Positions 8,543 through 16,783 of a stretch of DNA of 43,563 nt are shown in pieces. Made by a program: the position numbers and the translations under genes. Numbering within the stretch: position 1 is the stretch's first letter; every line of letters begins with the position of its first letter. The stretch is from positions 1 through 43,563 of the forward strand of contig DETG01000108.1 of NCBI GenBank assembly GCA_002361535.1, read 5' to 3'. The DNA is from Prevotella sp. UBA3294 (GTDB lineage: Bacteria > Bacteroidota > Bacteroidia > Bacteroidales > Bacteroidaceae). Under the pieces are notes generated by a model that had not been told where the DNA came from, did no database searches, and was given only the letters and a program-made list of their open reading frames with translations.

Positions 8543-8965
8543 ATGAAAATTTTCATCATAAATGGCCCTAACCTGAATCTGCTCGGCATCCGTGAGCCAG
8601 GCATCTACGGCAGCAATTCCTTCGATGATTATCTGCCAAAACTGCGTGCACACTATCCAGACATCCATCTGGATTACTACCAGAGCAACATTGAGGGAGA
8701 ATTGATTAACAAGATGCAGGAGGTGGGGTTCACCTACGACGGCATCGTTCTGAATGCCGGCGCATATACACATACCAGCGTGGCTCTCCACGATTGCATC
8801 CGTTCACTGAAATGCCCTGTCATTGAGGTTCATATCAGTAATGTACACCAAAGGGAGGAATTCCGTCATCGCTCCATGATCAGCAGTGCCTGCAAGGGAG
8901 TCATCTGCGGCTTCGGACTAAACAGCTATCGGTTAGCGATCGAATCGTTCAGAGATGAAAGATGA
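8543..8965 (+). CDS. aroQ: Type II 3-dehydroquinate dehydratase
   Basis: AroQ converts 3-dehydroquinate to 3-dehydroshikimate in the shikimate pathway. The 140-residue protein has the usual small size and all family motifs: IINGPNLNLLGIREPGIYGS at the N terminus (with the catalytic Tyr in IYG), SNIEGELI, LNAGAYTHTSVAL and PVIEVHISNVHQREEFRH with the catalytic His. The ATG at 8543 follows a consensus promoter. Its stop overlaps the next gene by 4 bp (ATGA), so the two are translationally coupled. Confidence 0.97.
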   Translation: MKIFIINGPNLNLLGIREPGIYGSNSFDDYLPKLRAHYPDIHLDYYQSNIEGELINKMQEVGFTYDGIVLNAGAYTHTSVALHDCIRSLKCPVIEVHISNVHQREEFRHRSMISSACKGVICGFGLNSYRLAIESFRDER

Positions 8966-9588
8966 GCATCGAAGACTATATTCTCCAACATATCGATCCC
9001 GAGGGTGACTATCTCTATCGTCTCTATCGTGCCACCAATGTTCATCTGCTACGAGGTCGTATGGCCAGTGGTCATCTACAGGGACGACTGCTGAAGATGC
9101 TCGTCCACATGATCCGTCCAAAGAATATTCTTGAAGTAGGAACATTCAGCGGATACAGTGCTATCTGCATGGCAGAGGGGTTGGAAGAAGGAGGCATGGT
9201 CTATACTTTCGAGGTGAATGATGAGATGGAAGATTTTACCAGGCCATGGATAGAAGGATCTGCCGTGGCTGATAGAATCAAATTCATCATCGGGGATGCC
9301 GTCGTAGAGGCGCCGAAGTTAGGCATCACCTTCGACATGGCGTTTATAGACGGGGATAAGCGCACCTATTTAGAAACGTATGAGATGGCTCTTGGCGTTG
9401 TGCGCCGCGGCGGTTTCATCCTTGCCGACAACACCTTATGGGACGGTCATGTGTTAGAAACTCCTGCCCCCGCCGACCGGCAGACTCAAGGCATCGAGGA
9501 CTTCAACGACTTCGTGGTTAGGGATGAGCGTGTAGAGCGTGTCATCCTCCCTCTACGCGACGGACTCACATTGATCCGAAAGCGATGA
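8962..9588 (+). CDS. Class I SAM-dependent O-methyltransferase (catechol-OMT-like)
   Basis: This 208-residue enzyme belongs to the small bacterial O-methyltransferase family 3 (COMT/CCoAOMT-like). Motif I ILEVGTFSGYSAICMAEGL (about residue 53) binds SAM, and the metal-binding Asp cluster appears as MAFIDGDKRTY and ILADNTLWDGHV. The acceptor is unknown; related enzymes methylate catechols and similar hydroxyls. It overlaps aroQ by 4 bp, as is common in Bacteroidota. Its start codon is formed by an AAAGATG heptamer unit. It ends 3 bp from the convergent btuC stop, with no terminator between. Confidence 0.9.
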   Translation: MSIEDYILQHIDPEGDYLYRLYRATNVHLLRGRMASGHLQGRLLKMLVHMIRPKNILEVGTFSGYSAICMAEGLEEGGMVYTFEVNDEMEDFTRPWIEGSAVADRIKFIIGDAVVEAPKLGITFDMAFIDGDKRTYLETYEMALGVVRRGGFILADNTLWDGHVLETPAPADRQTQGIEDFNDFVVRDERVERVILPLRDGLTLIRKR

Positions 9589-9591
9589 GAT

Positions 9592-10659
9592 TTATTCAGT
9601 TGCATCACGTTTCCTTCTTCTAAACAAGACCATAGCAACGATGGGGGCTCCCACCAGTGCCGTCACACTATTGATGGGCAGGGCCCCTTCGAAACCCGGC
9701 ATGCGCGCAATGATGTTACAGACGAGGGCAAGGGCAGCCCCTGTGAGGGCCGTAGCCGGCATCAGGACACGATGATCACTGGTGCGCCAGATGGCTCGGC
9801 AGAGATGAGGAACCGCCAAGCCTAAGAACATGATCGGACCGCAATATGCCGTGACAATAGCAATGATCACGCCAGCACAACCTATCACCCATATACGCGA
9901 TGACTTGATGTTCAGTCCTAAATTCCTCGCATACTGCTCACCTAACAATAGGAGATTCAGCGTTTTGATGAGTAACATCGACAGAGGGATGAGAATGACC
10001 ATGATCGTGACAAACAACCACACCTGATCTCCCGAGACACGGGCGAAACTGCCCAGGCCCCAGATCACATAAGCACGGATATCCTCCTCGGCACTGAAAT
10101 ACTTCAAAACGCCAATAATCGCATTTGCTACATATCCAATCATCACACCAATAATGAGCAGCGTGACGTTTCCCCTCACCTTCTGAGACACATAGACAAT
10201 GAGTGCCATCACCGCTATTGAACCGATGATCGCAGCCACCGTTAGTACCACCTCCCCCACATAACCTGTACTGCTCAACGCCGTTCCCAAAAGACTGCCC
10301 GTGGCCAGCACTACGAAGGCGACCCCTAAGGAAGCACCACTACTGATTCCTAACACCGACGGTCCGGCAAGTGGATTGTGGAATACTGTCTGCATCTGTA
10401 ATCCACTAATAGCAAGTCCAGCACCCGCCGTGAGTGCTGTCAATGCCTGGGGAACGCGTGATTTCAGGATGATGTTGCGCCAGATCAGGTTCTCCTCATG
10501 ACCAGACAGGCTGCCAAGGACAGATGACATAGGTATATCCACCGTGCCCAACAGAAGGTTGAGCAGGAAGAAGACAATGATAAGCATTGTCATGAGGAGC
10601 ATCAGGGGGAAGGATTTGGGAGACATAAGTGATGAAAGATAGGAGATGAAAGATGTCAA
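9592..10659 (-). CDS. btuC: FecCD/BtuC-family ABC transporter permease (probable corrinoid uptake)
   Basis: This 355-residue, roughly ten-helix permease has the FecCD family signatures ALTAGAGLAISGLQMQTVFHNPLA and PSVLGISSGASLGVAFVV, and GPIMFLGLAVPHLCRAIW near the C terminus, which contacts the ATPase. It overlaps the upstream binding-protein gene by 4 bp (ATGA). Position after the cobalamin genes points to corrinoid import, although the family also imports iron-siderophores and haem. The first 12 residues are encoded by a degenerate heptamer repeat; an in-frame ATG at 10623 is an alternative start. No ATPase gene accompanies it, so BtuD must be encoded elsewhere. Confidence 0.82.
   Translation of the reverse strand: MTSFISYLSSLMSPKSFPLMLLMTMLIIVFFLLNLLLGTVDIPMSSVLGSLSGHEENLIWRNIILKSRVPQALTALTAGAGLAISGLQMQTVFHNPLAGPSVLGISSGASLGVAFVVLATGSLLGTALSSTGYVGEVVLTVAAIIGSIAVMALIVYVSQKVRGNVTLLIIGVMIGYVANAIIGVLKYFSAEEDIRAYVIWGLGSFARVSGDQVWLFVTIMVILIPLSMLLIKTLNLLLLGEQYARNLGLNIKSSRIWVIGCAGVIIAIVTAYCGPIMFLGLAVPHLCRAIWRTSDHRVLMPATALTGAALALVCNIIARMPGFEGALPINSVTALVGAPIVAMVLFRRRKRDATE
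10621..10655. repeat. Heptamer repeat, AAAGATG family, at the btuF/btuC junction
   Basis: Five 7-bp units (AGACATA, AGTGATG, AAAGATA, GGAGATG, AAAGATG) form the first codons of btuC and abut the btuF stop. The consensus matches the copies at 8951-8964 and 16105-16139. Confidence 0.6.
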
Positions 10660-11801
10660 TGAGCAATTAGCCCATAGTATTTGGGCGTATAGTTTTTCAA
10701 TACTTCAGGATGTATGGCTTTGATGATATCCTTCAGTACCACATCGGGTTCCATGGGAGCCAACTCGTTCACAGGTGTATAGAAAGTCTCGCTACAGATG
10801 ACACGACGGTCTTTCCATGCCCGGAAATCTGCATATCGGGCATCCTGTGCCTTCATCCTTTCGTAGGTCATCTTCTCTCTATTTTTATTCTGGATAATCC
10901 AGAAGTCACACTGTTGTGCCTGAGCATACACCTTCTCGAAATCGATGTTCACTCCTCCACTGCGGTCATCATCCTTCAGGAAATAATCCAGTCCTGCATC
11001 CCGGAACAGATGAGCGAAATAGCTATCTCCTCCCATCGCATACCAGTTGGTGCCGTGCATCAAGCCATAGAGGATCTGCGGCCTGCGACTGTCACCATTG
11101 ACTTCTTCTGCCAGTTTCTTGGCCTCCTCATATCGTTTCGAGATACTCTCAAAGAGTTCGTTGGCTTTTTGGCTCTCCCCGATAAGCATTCCGATGAACT
11201 TGATCCATTCGGCCTGTGCTAACGGATCGGTCTCCTGATAGCCGAGATAAGGCACCAATGGCAGTCCCACCTCCTCCATCTTTTCGTATCCTCCTCGTTT
11301 GGAAAGAGAGATCATGATGACATCAGGATTGGAGGCAATGATCAGTTCTTCATCGAAATTCCCTTCTTTTCCGATCTTCACCGTCTTTCCCTCTTCGATG
11401 CGCTTTGCCATCTCCTTGTTCTCCAAACGGCGAGAGGAGTTGATTCCCACGATATGGTCAAGGGCTTCTAACTTGATAAACCCACTGAGCTGAAGGGTTG
11501 TCATACAGACCACACCGCGAACAGGAGTCTCCAGCACGGAACAGTCTTCAGGAATGCCCTGCGGCTTCTCACCTCGCGGTACTAAGGCAAACCGATATTC
11601 CTTAGCATCCTCTTTCTGCGGATCGGCAATGGTAACAAGCCTATACCCATCGCGATGCTCCACAGAGAAGCCTTTTGCATATTTCAGCACTACGGTGGCT
11701 GTGTCAAGGGTATTCCCCTGTGCGGCACCGGCAGAGTGGGATATTTGTCTGCATCCACTGACCAATAGTGTGCAGACCAGTAGGATCATGATCTTTCTCA
11801 T
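10656..11801 (-). CDS. btuF: BtuF-like periplasmic corrinoid/iron-complex binding lipoprotein
   Basis: This 381-residue substrate-binding protein is of the class III (BtuF/FhuD, helical-backbone) type. It starts MRKIMILLVCTLLVSGC with a lipobox Cys at residue 17 and no acidic run after it, so it is probably anchored facing the periplasm. Typical segments are VVCMTTLQLSGFIKLEALDHIVGI, NPDVIMISL and LYGLMHGTNWYAMGGDSYFAHLFRDAG. The ATG at 11801 is chosen because the longer in-frame start at 11828 lies inside the -7 promoter element. It is co-transcribed with the permease. Corrinoid as ligand is inferred from the cobalamin genes immediately upstream; a siderophore or haem ligand remains possible. 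Confidence 0.8.
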   Translation of the reverse strand: MRKIMILLVCTLLVSGCRQISHSAGAAQGNTLDTATVVLKYAKGFSVEHRDGYRLVTIADPQKEDAKEYRFALVPRGEKPQGIPEDCSVLETPVRGVVCMTTLQLSGFIKLEALDHIVGINSSRRLENKEMAKRIEEGKTVKIGKEGNFDEELIIASNPDVIMISLSKRGGYEKMEEVGLPLVPYLGYQETDPLAQAEWIKFIGMLIGESQKANELFESISKRYEEAKKLAEEVNGDSRRPQILYGLMHGTNWYAMGGDSYFAHLFRDAGLDYFLKDDDRSGGVNIDFEKVYAQAQQCDFWIIQNKNREKMTYERMKAQDARYADFRAWKDRRVICSETFYTPVNELAPMEPDVVLKDIIKAIHPEVLKNYTPKYYGLIAH

Positions 11802-11825
11802 GTTTAATCTTTTATTAATAATGTG

Positions 11826-11857
11826 CAAAGTTACCTAATTATCTTTGAATGTGCCAA
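11826..11857 (-). promoter_or_regulatory. Promoter of btuF-btuC
   Basis: On the minus strand TTGG (11854-11857), then 20 nt, then TAACTTTG (11826-11833) matches the Bacteroidota consensus. Transcription would start near 11819, leaving a leader too short for a riboswitch. Confidence 0.65.
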
Positions 11858-11881
11858 CAAGCGCCTCTATTTTTCGTGGGA

Positions 11882-13753
11882 TCACGTTCCCGTATAAATC
11901 ACCCCCCTGTCGGAAATCAACAAGATATCAAGTTGTCCGTGGGGCAACAAGGCATCACAATGATGATGGCAATGCCCTATGATCACCTGTGCCAGACGGC
12001 ACATATCATTCTCAGAGAGAAGCGTCCACAACTCACGAGCCATGTTCAGACTGGTCAGTGGTGTGCGTAGTGAAGAAACTGGGATTCCTGCCTCATCGAT
12101 CATCTGCTGGATGAAATCGCGGTTCATCGTCACCTGATGACTGTGGGTATTGAGATTCCCTTCAGCTAATTTCACCGCCTTTCCGATCATCAAACCCATC
12201 ACGACATGCTTCACATCCAGATCGGCAGCAATACGTAATGTTTCACCAATAAAGTTACCATAATGTACGAAGGCCTGCTCGGGCAGTTGGGGATAACGGT
12301 CTCGCAGGTACTGCTCACTACGTGCTCCACTGTTGATCACGATCTGGGGCGTATCGGCAGGGGAGAGATGAGACGTGAGAGCATACCCCACAGCCATCTC
12401 TTTACGGATACTATTGATCCAGGCATCACTGCTAAATGGTTTTACAATGCCATGGGTGCCGATAATTGAGATGCCGTCAACAATACCAATACGGGGATTG
12501 AAGGTACGCTTGCCCACAGTGCGTCCTTCAGGTACGGTAATGGTAACCTCCACTGCAGGATGAATCTGTAAGCGTGAAATATAAGACATGAGGTTCTCAT
12601 GGATCATACGCCGAGGAATCTCATTGATGGCTGGTGCCCCGATAGGTAGTCCGAGACCAGGCAAGGTTACCGTTCCTACGCCCTCACCTCCCTTGATCAC
12701 AATCTGCTTCCGGCACCCATCTCCTTCCTCAAGAATCTTTATTCCTTTCTCCTGGCTCATCTCTAACAGCCTCACAGTAGCACAGATCGCCAGACCATCG
12801 GTAATATCTGGGTCATCACCAGCATCTTTAATGACCGTAGCGGTATCCCCCTCAATACTGGCAACATCCACGTCGATATCCTCTCCATTGGGCAGTCGTA
12901 CCATGACGGTATGTTCTTTCGTGAGTGCTGCGATGGCTGCTGCCGTAGCACAGGTTCCTGAAGTCAGCCCTGTCTTCAAGGGGAAGAACTCCGGCAACAG
13001 TTTCTCCACCTTACGACGTAAGCCATAAGGGCCATTCACCATCATACAACAATCTCCACCTGTCACACTCACAGTCTGCGGACGGCACACCACAAAGATT
13101 GTCACACCTGCTTCCTTCGCAGCTCTGATTTTCTCTTCAAATCCCCCACTCTTCCCACTTTCCTTTGTAAGGATGGCCTGGGGATGCAGTTGCTGGATCA
13201 GCGATGCAGTATCCTCTTCTTGATAATAAACGAGATGATCAGCAGGAAAGCCCTCTCTACGGGCTATCAACTGCGATTCTCTTCTATTCAGGATACGGAA
13301 CCAGCAATCAGAAGTTGTGGGAGATTGCCAGTAAGCTTTCAGTTTACCGATAGTCTGTACACCTGTAAGAGCCAACAGTGTTGTTACACCAGTCATCTGA
13401 AGTCGTGTCACCGCCTCCTGATAATCCTTACACCAGACGATATCATCAGTATGAGGAAGGTATTGTCGTTCATAGCGGATGATGGGTATCTGCAGTTCGC
13501 ATGCAGCCATCTGCACATTTTGATGAATATGCACTGCAAAGGGATGTGCAGCATCAATCAACAGGCGAATCTTCTTCTCCCTGCAAAAAGAAATGAGGGT
13601 CGCAGCATCCATGGCACCCGTGAGACGTGTACCGTGGGACATTTCTACCTCTTGGGTCTTTCCTTTTGTAGCATAGTAATAGTGTGCGCCCGCCTCTTCG
13701 AGCACCTGCACGGCCTTGCGGCCTTCGGTCGTTCCTCCCAATACTAAGATCAT
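11882..13753 (-). CDS. cbiJ-cbiD: Fused cobalt-precorrin-6A reductase (CbiJ) and cobalt-precorrin-5B C1-methyltransferase (CbiD)
   Basis: This 623-residue bifunctional enzyme belongs to the anaerobic cobalamin pathway. Residues 1 to ~250 are CbiJ/CobK: MILVLGGTTEGRKAV (NAD(P)H-binding start), IDAAHPFAVHIHQNV, LLALTGVQTIG and TKESGKSGGFEEKI. Residues ~256-623 are CbiD, opening with LKTGLTSGTCATAAAIAALT, then VIKDAGDDPDITDGL and GTHGIVKPFSSDAW. CbiD methylates C1 and CbiJ reduces cobalt-precorrin-6A. The ATG at 13753 places the canonical LGGTTEGR motif at the N terminus; a 27-residue upstream extension would run into CbiF. It lies 10 bp after the CbiG-CbiF stop. Presence of CbiD supports the oxygen-independent route. 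Confidence 0.93.
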   Translation of the reverse strand: MILVLGGTTEGRKAVQVLEEAGAHYYYATKGKTQEVEMSHGTRLTGAMDAATLISFCREKKIRLLIDAAHPFAVHIHQNVQMAACELQIPIIRYERQYLPHTDDIVWCKDYQEAVTRLQMTGVTTLLALTGVQTIGKLKAYWQSPTTSDCWFRILNRRESQLIARREGFPADHLVYYQEEDTASLIQQLHPQAILTKESGKSGGFEEKIRAAKEAGVTIFVVCRPQTVSVTGGDCCMMVNGPYGLRRKVEKLLPEFFPLKTGLTSGTCATAAAIAALTKEHTVMVRLPNGEDIDVDVASIEGDTATVIKDAGDDPDITDGLAICATVRLLEMSQEKGIKILEEGDGCRKQIVIKGGEGVGTVTLPGLGLPIGAPAINEIPRRMIHENLMSYISRLQIHPAVEVTITVPEGRTVGKRTFNPRIGIVDGISIIGTHGIVKPFSSDAWINSIRKEMAVGYALTSHLSPADTPQIVINSGARSEQYLRDRYPQLPEQAFVHYGNFIGETLRIAADLDVKHVVMGLMIGKAVKLAEGNLNTHSHQVTMNRDFIQQMIDEAGIPVSSLRTPLTSLNMARELWTLLSENDMCRLAQVIIGHCHHHCDALLPHGQLDILLISDRGVIYTGT

Positions 13754-13763
13754 GGCAAAGCGG

Positions 13764-15533
13764 TTATTTCCCTTCTCGGAACAAATGTGTGAAATGTTTG
13801 TCGTAGAGTTTCGAGAGATGCTCACGGTTATCAATAGCCTCTCCCACCACGAGCATGGTAGTAAGTGTGAGATGGTTGTCGTGCACGATTTGGGCCAAGT
13901 CTTTCAACTGTCCTCTGTAGATACGCTGGTCGGGCCAGGATAGATGATAGCAGGCTGCCACGGGTGTCGTTTCAGGATATTCCTGAAGGAGCTCCCTCTG
14001 CACATCATCTACGATGGCAGCACTAAGGAAAATGCACATCGTACTCTGGGAGCGTGCCAGCAGGTGCAGTTTCTCTCGTTCAGGCATGGGGGTGCGCCCC
14101 TCGCCACGAGTGAGAATGATGGTTTGACAGCGTTCAGGAATGGTGAACTGACTGCGCAGCTCTGCAGCGGCAGCCAGAAACGATGAGATGCCCGGTGTGA
14201 TATGATAGTGCATGTGATGTTTATCGAAGAACGCCATCTGTTCCTGGATAGCTCCAAAGATACAGGGATCACCAGTATGCAGACGAACGATGAAGTGCCC
14301 TTGGTCGTAGTGCTCTTTCATCAGTGCACATTGCTCTTCGAGATCCATGTCTGCCGAGGAACGTACCACCGCTCCCACCTTGTGACATTCTGTGAGTGCA
14401 CGTGGCACCAAGGAACCGGCATACAGGATCAGATCAGCACATTCCAGCATCTTGCGACCACGAACAGAAACTAAGTCTGGATCACCAGGACCAGCCCCAA
14501 CAATCTCAACATGACCGGTTCGTAGGTATTGTCGATTGATAGCTACCGCAAAAGTGAACATCTTTGAGTCGTCTTTCTGTTTAGGAAGCAATAACATTCC
14601 CTGAGAGGAAGCCAGCAGTGCAGAGGCTTCACTCACGCTCGGTGTTCCCACATGCTGTCTGACTACAGCACTGGGCGTAGGTACAACTACTGACGATAGT
14701 TCCTCGGCGGTGAAGAAGTGCACTGTATCACCTCGTTCCTGCAAGTGCTTAACCACCGGCTCATCTTCCTTCACATCGATCGTGGCATAATCGCGAATAG
14801 ACCTGTAGTCGAGACCTTTTTCCAACATCATACGCTCTACCGACAGAATGATTGACTCCACATGAGGGGCCTGATGGGCAAGTCCGATGCCGACATTCAT
14901 TACCTTCGGGAAATATTGCAGCATCAGCACCCCTGGAACAGGATCATAGTGACGGAAAGATACGATCACAGCAAGTGTGAACGTCCCTGATTTGATCTCA
15001 TCGAAACTGTTCACCCGTGTGACATGTTCAGGGATAGTACGTTCCAGTTCATCCGTCCCTTCATCACGGATATCTAAAAGCAGTGCCGTAGGCTTCCTGT
15101 TTACGAAAGCGAAGATGGCTGCGTTCATCTGTTCGGAAGGCACCCATCCGTATTTCTCTGCCAGCAGATCAAGTGCCCACAACCCCGTGTTATCACTTTG
15201 GGTAGTGATCACTGGGACAGCGTGCAGGAGATCGGCCAACTGATGGGTGAGTGCGTTAGCTCCACCCACATGACCAGACAGCACCGAGATCACATGTCTC
15301 CCCGTAGTGTCTATACACACCACGGCAGGATCCGTATATTTGCTTTCCACGAAAGGGGCGATGGTGCGAACACAGATGCCCATGGCACCGATGAAGACAA
15401 AAGCATCATAGTCATGGAAATATAGGCCTACATCCTTTCTTTCGATACATGCTATCGGGGTGTCAAACAACGGGCTGATGACTTTTACCAGCCTTTTACT
15501 CTCTTCTGTGATGGCAACGATGGCTATTTTCAT
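13764..15533 (-). CDS. cbiG-cbiF: Fused cobalt-precorrin-5A hydrolase (CbiG) and cobalt-precorrin-4 C11-methyltransferase (CbiF)
   Basis: This 589-residue fusion catalyses two adjacent steps of anaerobic corrin synthesis: C11 methylation by CbiF, then ring-contraction lactone opening by CbiG with loss of acetaldehyde. CbiG spans residues 1 to ~335: FIGAMGICVRTIAPFVESKY, SVLSGHVGGANALTHQLA, the IATIDxKxDEP-type segment YATIDVKEDEP and SVSEASALL. CbiF spans ~340-589, starting HVEIVGAGPGDPDLVSVRG, then LHTGDPCIFGAIQEQM and HITPGISSFLAAAA, the tetrapyrrole methylase signatures. CbiG is specific to the anaerobic pathway. The start overlaps the upstream CbiE-CbiT gene by 4 bp. Confidence 0.94.
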   Translation of the reverse strand: MKIAIVAITEESKRLVKVISPLFDTPIACIERKDVGLYFHDYDAFVFIGAMGICVRTIAPFVESKYTDPAVVCIDTTGRHVISVLSGHVGGANALTHQLADLLHAVPVITTQSDNTGLWALDLLAEKYGWVPSEQMNAAIFAFVNRKPTALLLDIRDEGTDELERTIPEHVTRVNSFDEIKSGTFTLAVIVSFRHYDPVPGVLMLQYFPKVMNVGIGLAHQAPHVESIILSVERMMLEKGLDYRSIRDYATIDVKEDEPVVKHLQERGDTVHFFTAEELSSVVVPTPSAVVRQHVGTPSVSEASALLASSQGMLLLPKQKDDSKMFTFAVAINRQYLRTGHVEIVGAGPGDPDLVSVRGRKMLECADLILYAGSLVPRALTECHKVGAVVRSSADMDLEEQCALMKEHYDQGHFIVRLHTGDPCIFGAIQEQMAFFDKHHMHYHITPGISSFLAAAAELRSQFTIPERCQTIILTRGEGRTPMPEREKLHLLARSQSTMCIFLSAAIVDDVQRELLQEYPETTPVAACYHLSWPDQRIYRGQLKDLAQIVHDNHLTLTTMLVVGEAIDNREHLSKLYDKHFTHLFREGK

Positions 15534-16783
15534 GGTTTTCTTGCTTTTAAGATGTCGATAGGATGATAATCATTGATGGCAACATGCAGAGGTTCTTCCA
15601 ACAGCAGGCCACATGCTTTGGCAGCATGAATGAAACGTTCTCGGTTATCAGTGCGGATACGGGCATCGGTTACAGAAGAGGGCAAGACACAGTTATAGAC
15701 AAGAATGCCCCCTTCTGACAAGCATTGCACTGTCTTCTGAACCATCTCGGGAAGGTGTCCGCCATGTCCGCCAATGAAAACGGCATCTGGCTGTGGATAG
15801 CCACTGACATCCAGTTGAAGGAAGTCACCCATCACCGTCTCGATGCCTGGTGCATGGAAACGATGACTGTTCACATCCATCAGTCTCCTTCCCTCCTCAC
15901 GGATTTCGAAAGCAGTAACGTGAAGATGTGGGAACATGAGTTTTGCTTCAATGGAGACACTGCCCGTACAGAAGCCGATATCCCAGAACGACTGTCTGTT
16001 TCTCAGTTCCAAGGATGCAAGAGTCAGCAACCGGATGGGGGCCTTGGTAATCATTTTCTCCCGTCCGTCGAGAAGTTCGAAGAGATGATCAGGAAGGGGA
16101 AAAGGAGATGAGAGATGAGAGATGAGAGATGTGAGATGAGACGAGTGGTGCACTTTTTGTAGGATTAAGCAATTCAGACGTGCAAACTCCCTCTCTACTA
16201 CCTCTTCCAATGACAACGTTGTAATGCGTTCATGATCAGGATTTCCCAGATGTTCACCAACAGACATCACGTATCTGTCATAGCCGTAGTCGAGCATGCG
16301 TTGTGCTATGGCTGCAGGAGTATGAACATTATCGGTGAGCACCCCGATCTTCCTCCATCCTCGTATCAGTGCCTCATCAAAGGCATGCCATGGGCGCCCT
16401 GTCAGTGATACGATATGCATGTCATGATAGGGCATCAGCAACCGATGTGCCAGCATCTGTAGCGAATTAAAGTAAGGATAGACGGTGATCTTGGCATCAG
16501 GCATCTGGCGCTGGAGCGTATTGGCAAAGCCAAAGAAGAGTGGGTCGCCGGAAGCGAACACCACGATCGTCCCTTCCATCTTTTCATATTGGACAAAAAC
16601 ATCCTCCAAGGGCACGGTGATATCAATCCAGATATAGCCATGAGGAAGGTAAGGTTTCATCAGTTCATGATGGCGCTTACCGCCGGAGAACAGACGGTTC
16701 TCCTGCAGCAATTGTCCTATTTGCTCCCCGTGAGCGAACCTTCTGTCATCAGGGATACCAATCACGATAAACTCCTTACACAT
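15530..16783 (-). CDS. cbiE-cbiT: Fused cobalt-precorrin-7 C5-methyltransferase (CbiE) and C15-methyltransferase/decarboxylase (CbiT)
   Basis: This 417-residue CobL-type fusion methylates C5 and C15 and decarboxylates the C12 acetate. CbiE covers about residues 1-210 (VVFASGDPLFFGFANTL, MSVGEHLGNPDHERI). CbiT covers about 232-417 (APIRLLTLASLELRNRQSFW, DIGFCTGSVSIEAKL as the SAM-binding loop, DAVFIGGHGG). The interdomain linker at residues 212-231 (HHSSHLTSLISHLSSPFPLP) is encoded by a heptanucleotide tandem repeat, which is unusual. The start overlaps the CobJ-CbiC stop by 8 bp (ATGTGTAA) and the stop overlaps the CbiG-CbiF start by 4 bp. Confidence 0.93.
   Translation of the reverse strand: MCKEFIVIGIPDDRRFAHGEQIGQLLQENRLFSGGKRHHELMKPYLPHGYIWIDITVPLEDVFVQYEKMEGTIVVFASGDPLFFGFANTLQRQMPDAKITVYPYFNSLQMLAHRLLMPYHDMHIVSLTGRPWHAFDEALIRGWRKIGVLTDNVHTPAAIAQRMLDYGYDRYVMSVGEHLGNPDHERITTLSLEEVVEREFARLNCLILQKVHHSSHLTSLISHLSSPFPLPDHLFELLDGREKMITKAPIRLLTLASLELRNRQSFWDIGFCTGSVSIEAKLMFPHLHVTAFEIREEGRRLMDVNSHRFHAPGIETVMGDFLQLDVSGYPQPDAVFIGGHGGHLPEMVQKTVQCLSEGGILVYNCVLPSSVTDARIRTDNRERFIHAAKACGLLLEEPLHVAINDYHPIDILKARKP
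16105..16139. repeat. Heptanucleotide tandem repeat inside the CbiE-CbiT coding sequence
   Basis: Five consecutive 7-bp units on the plus strand read GAGATGA, GAGATGA, GAGATGA, GAGATGT, GAGATGA. They encode the Ser/His/Leu-rich linker between the two domains. Because seven is not a multiple of three, gain or loss of one unit would shift the CbiT frame. Confidence 0.88.
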
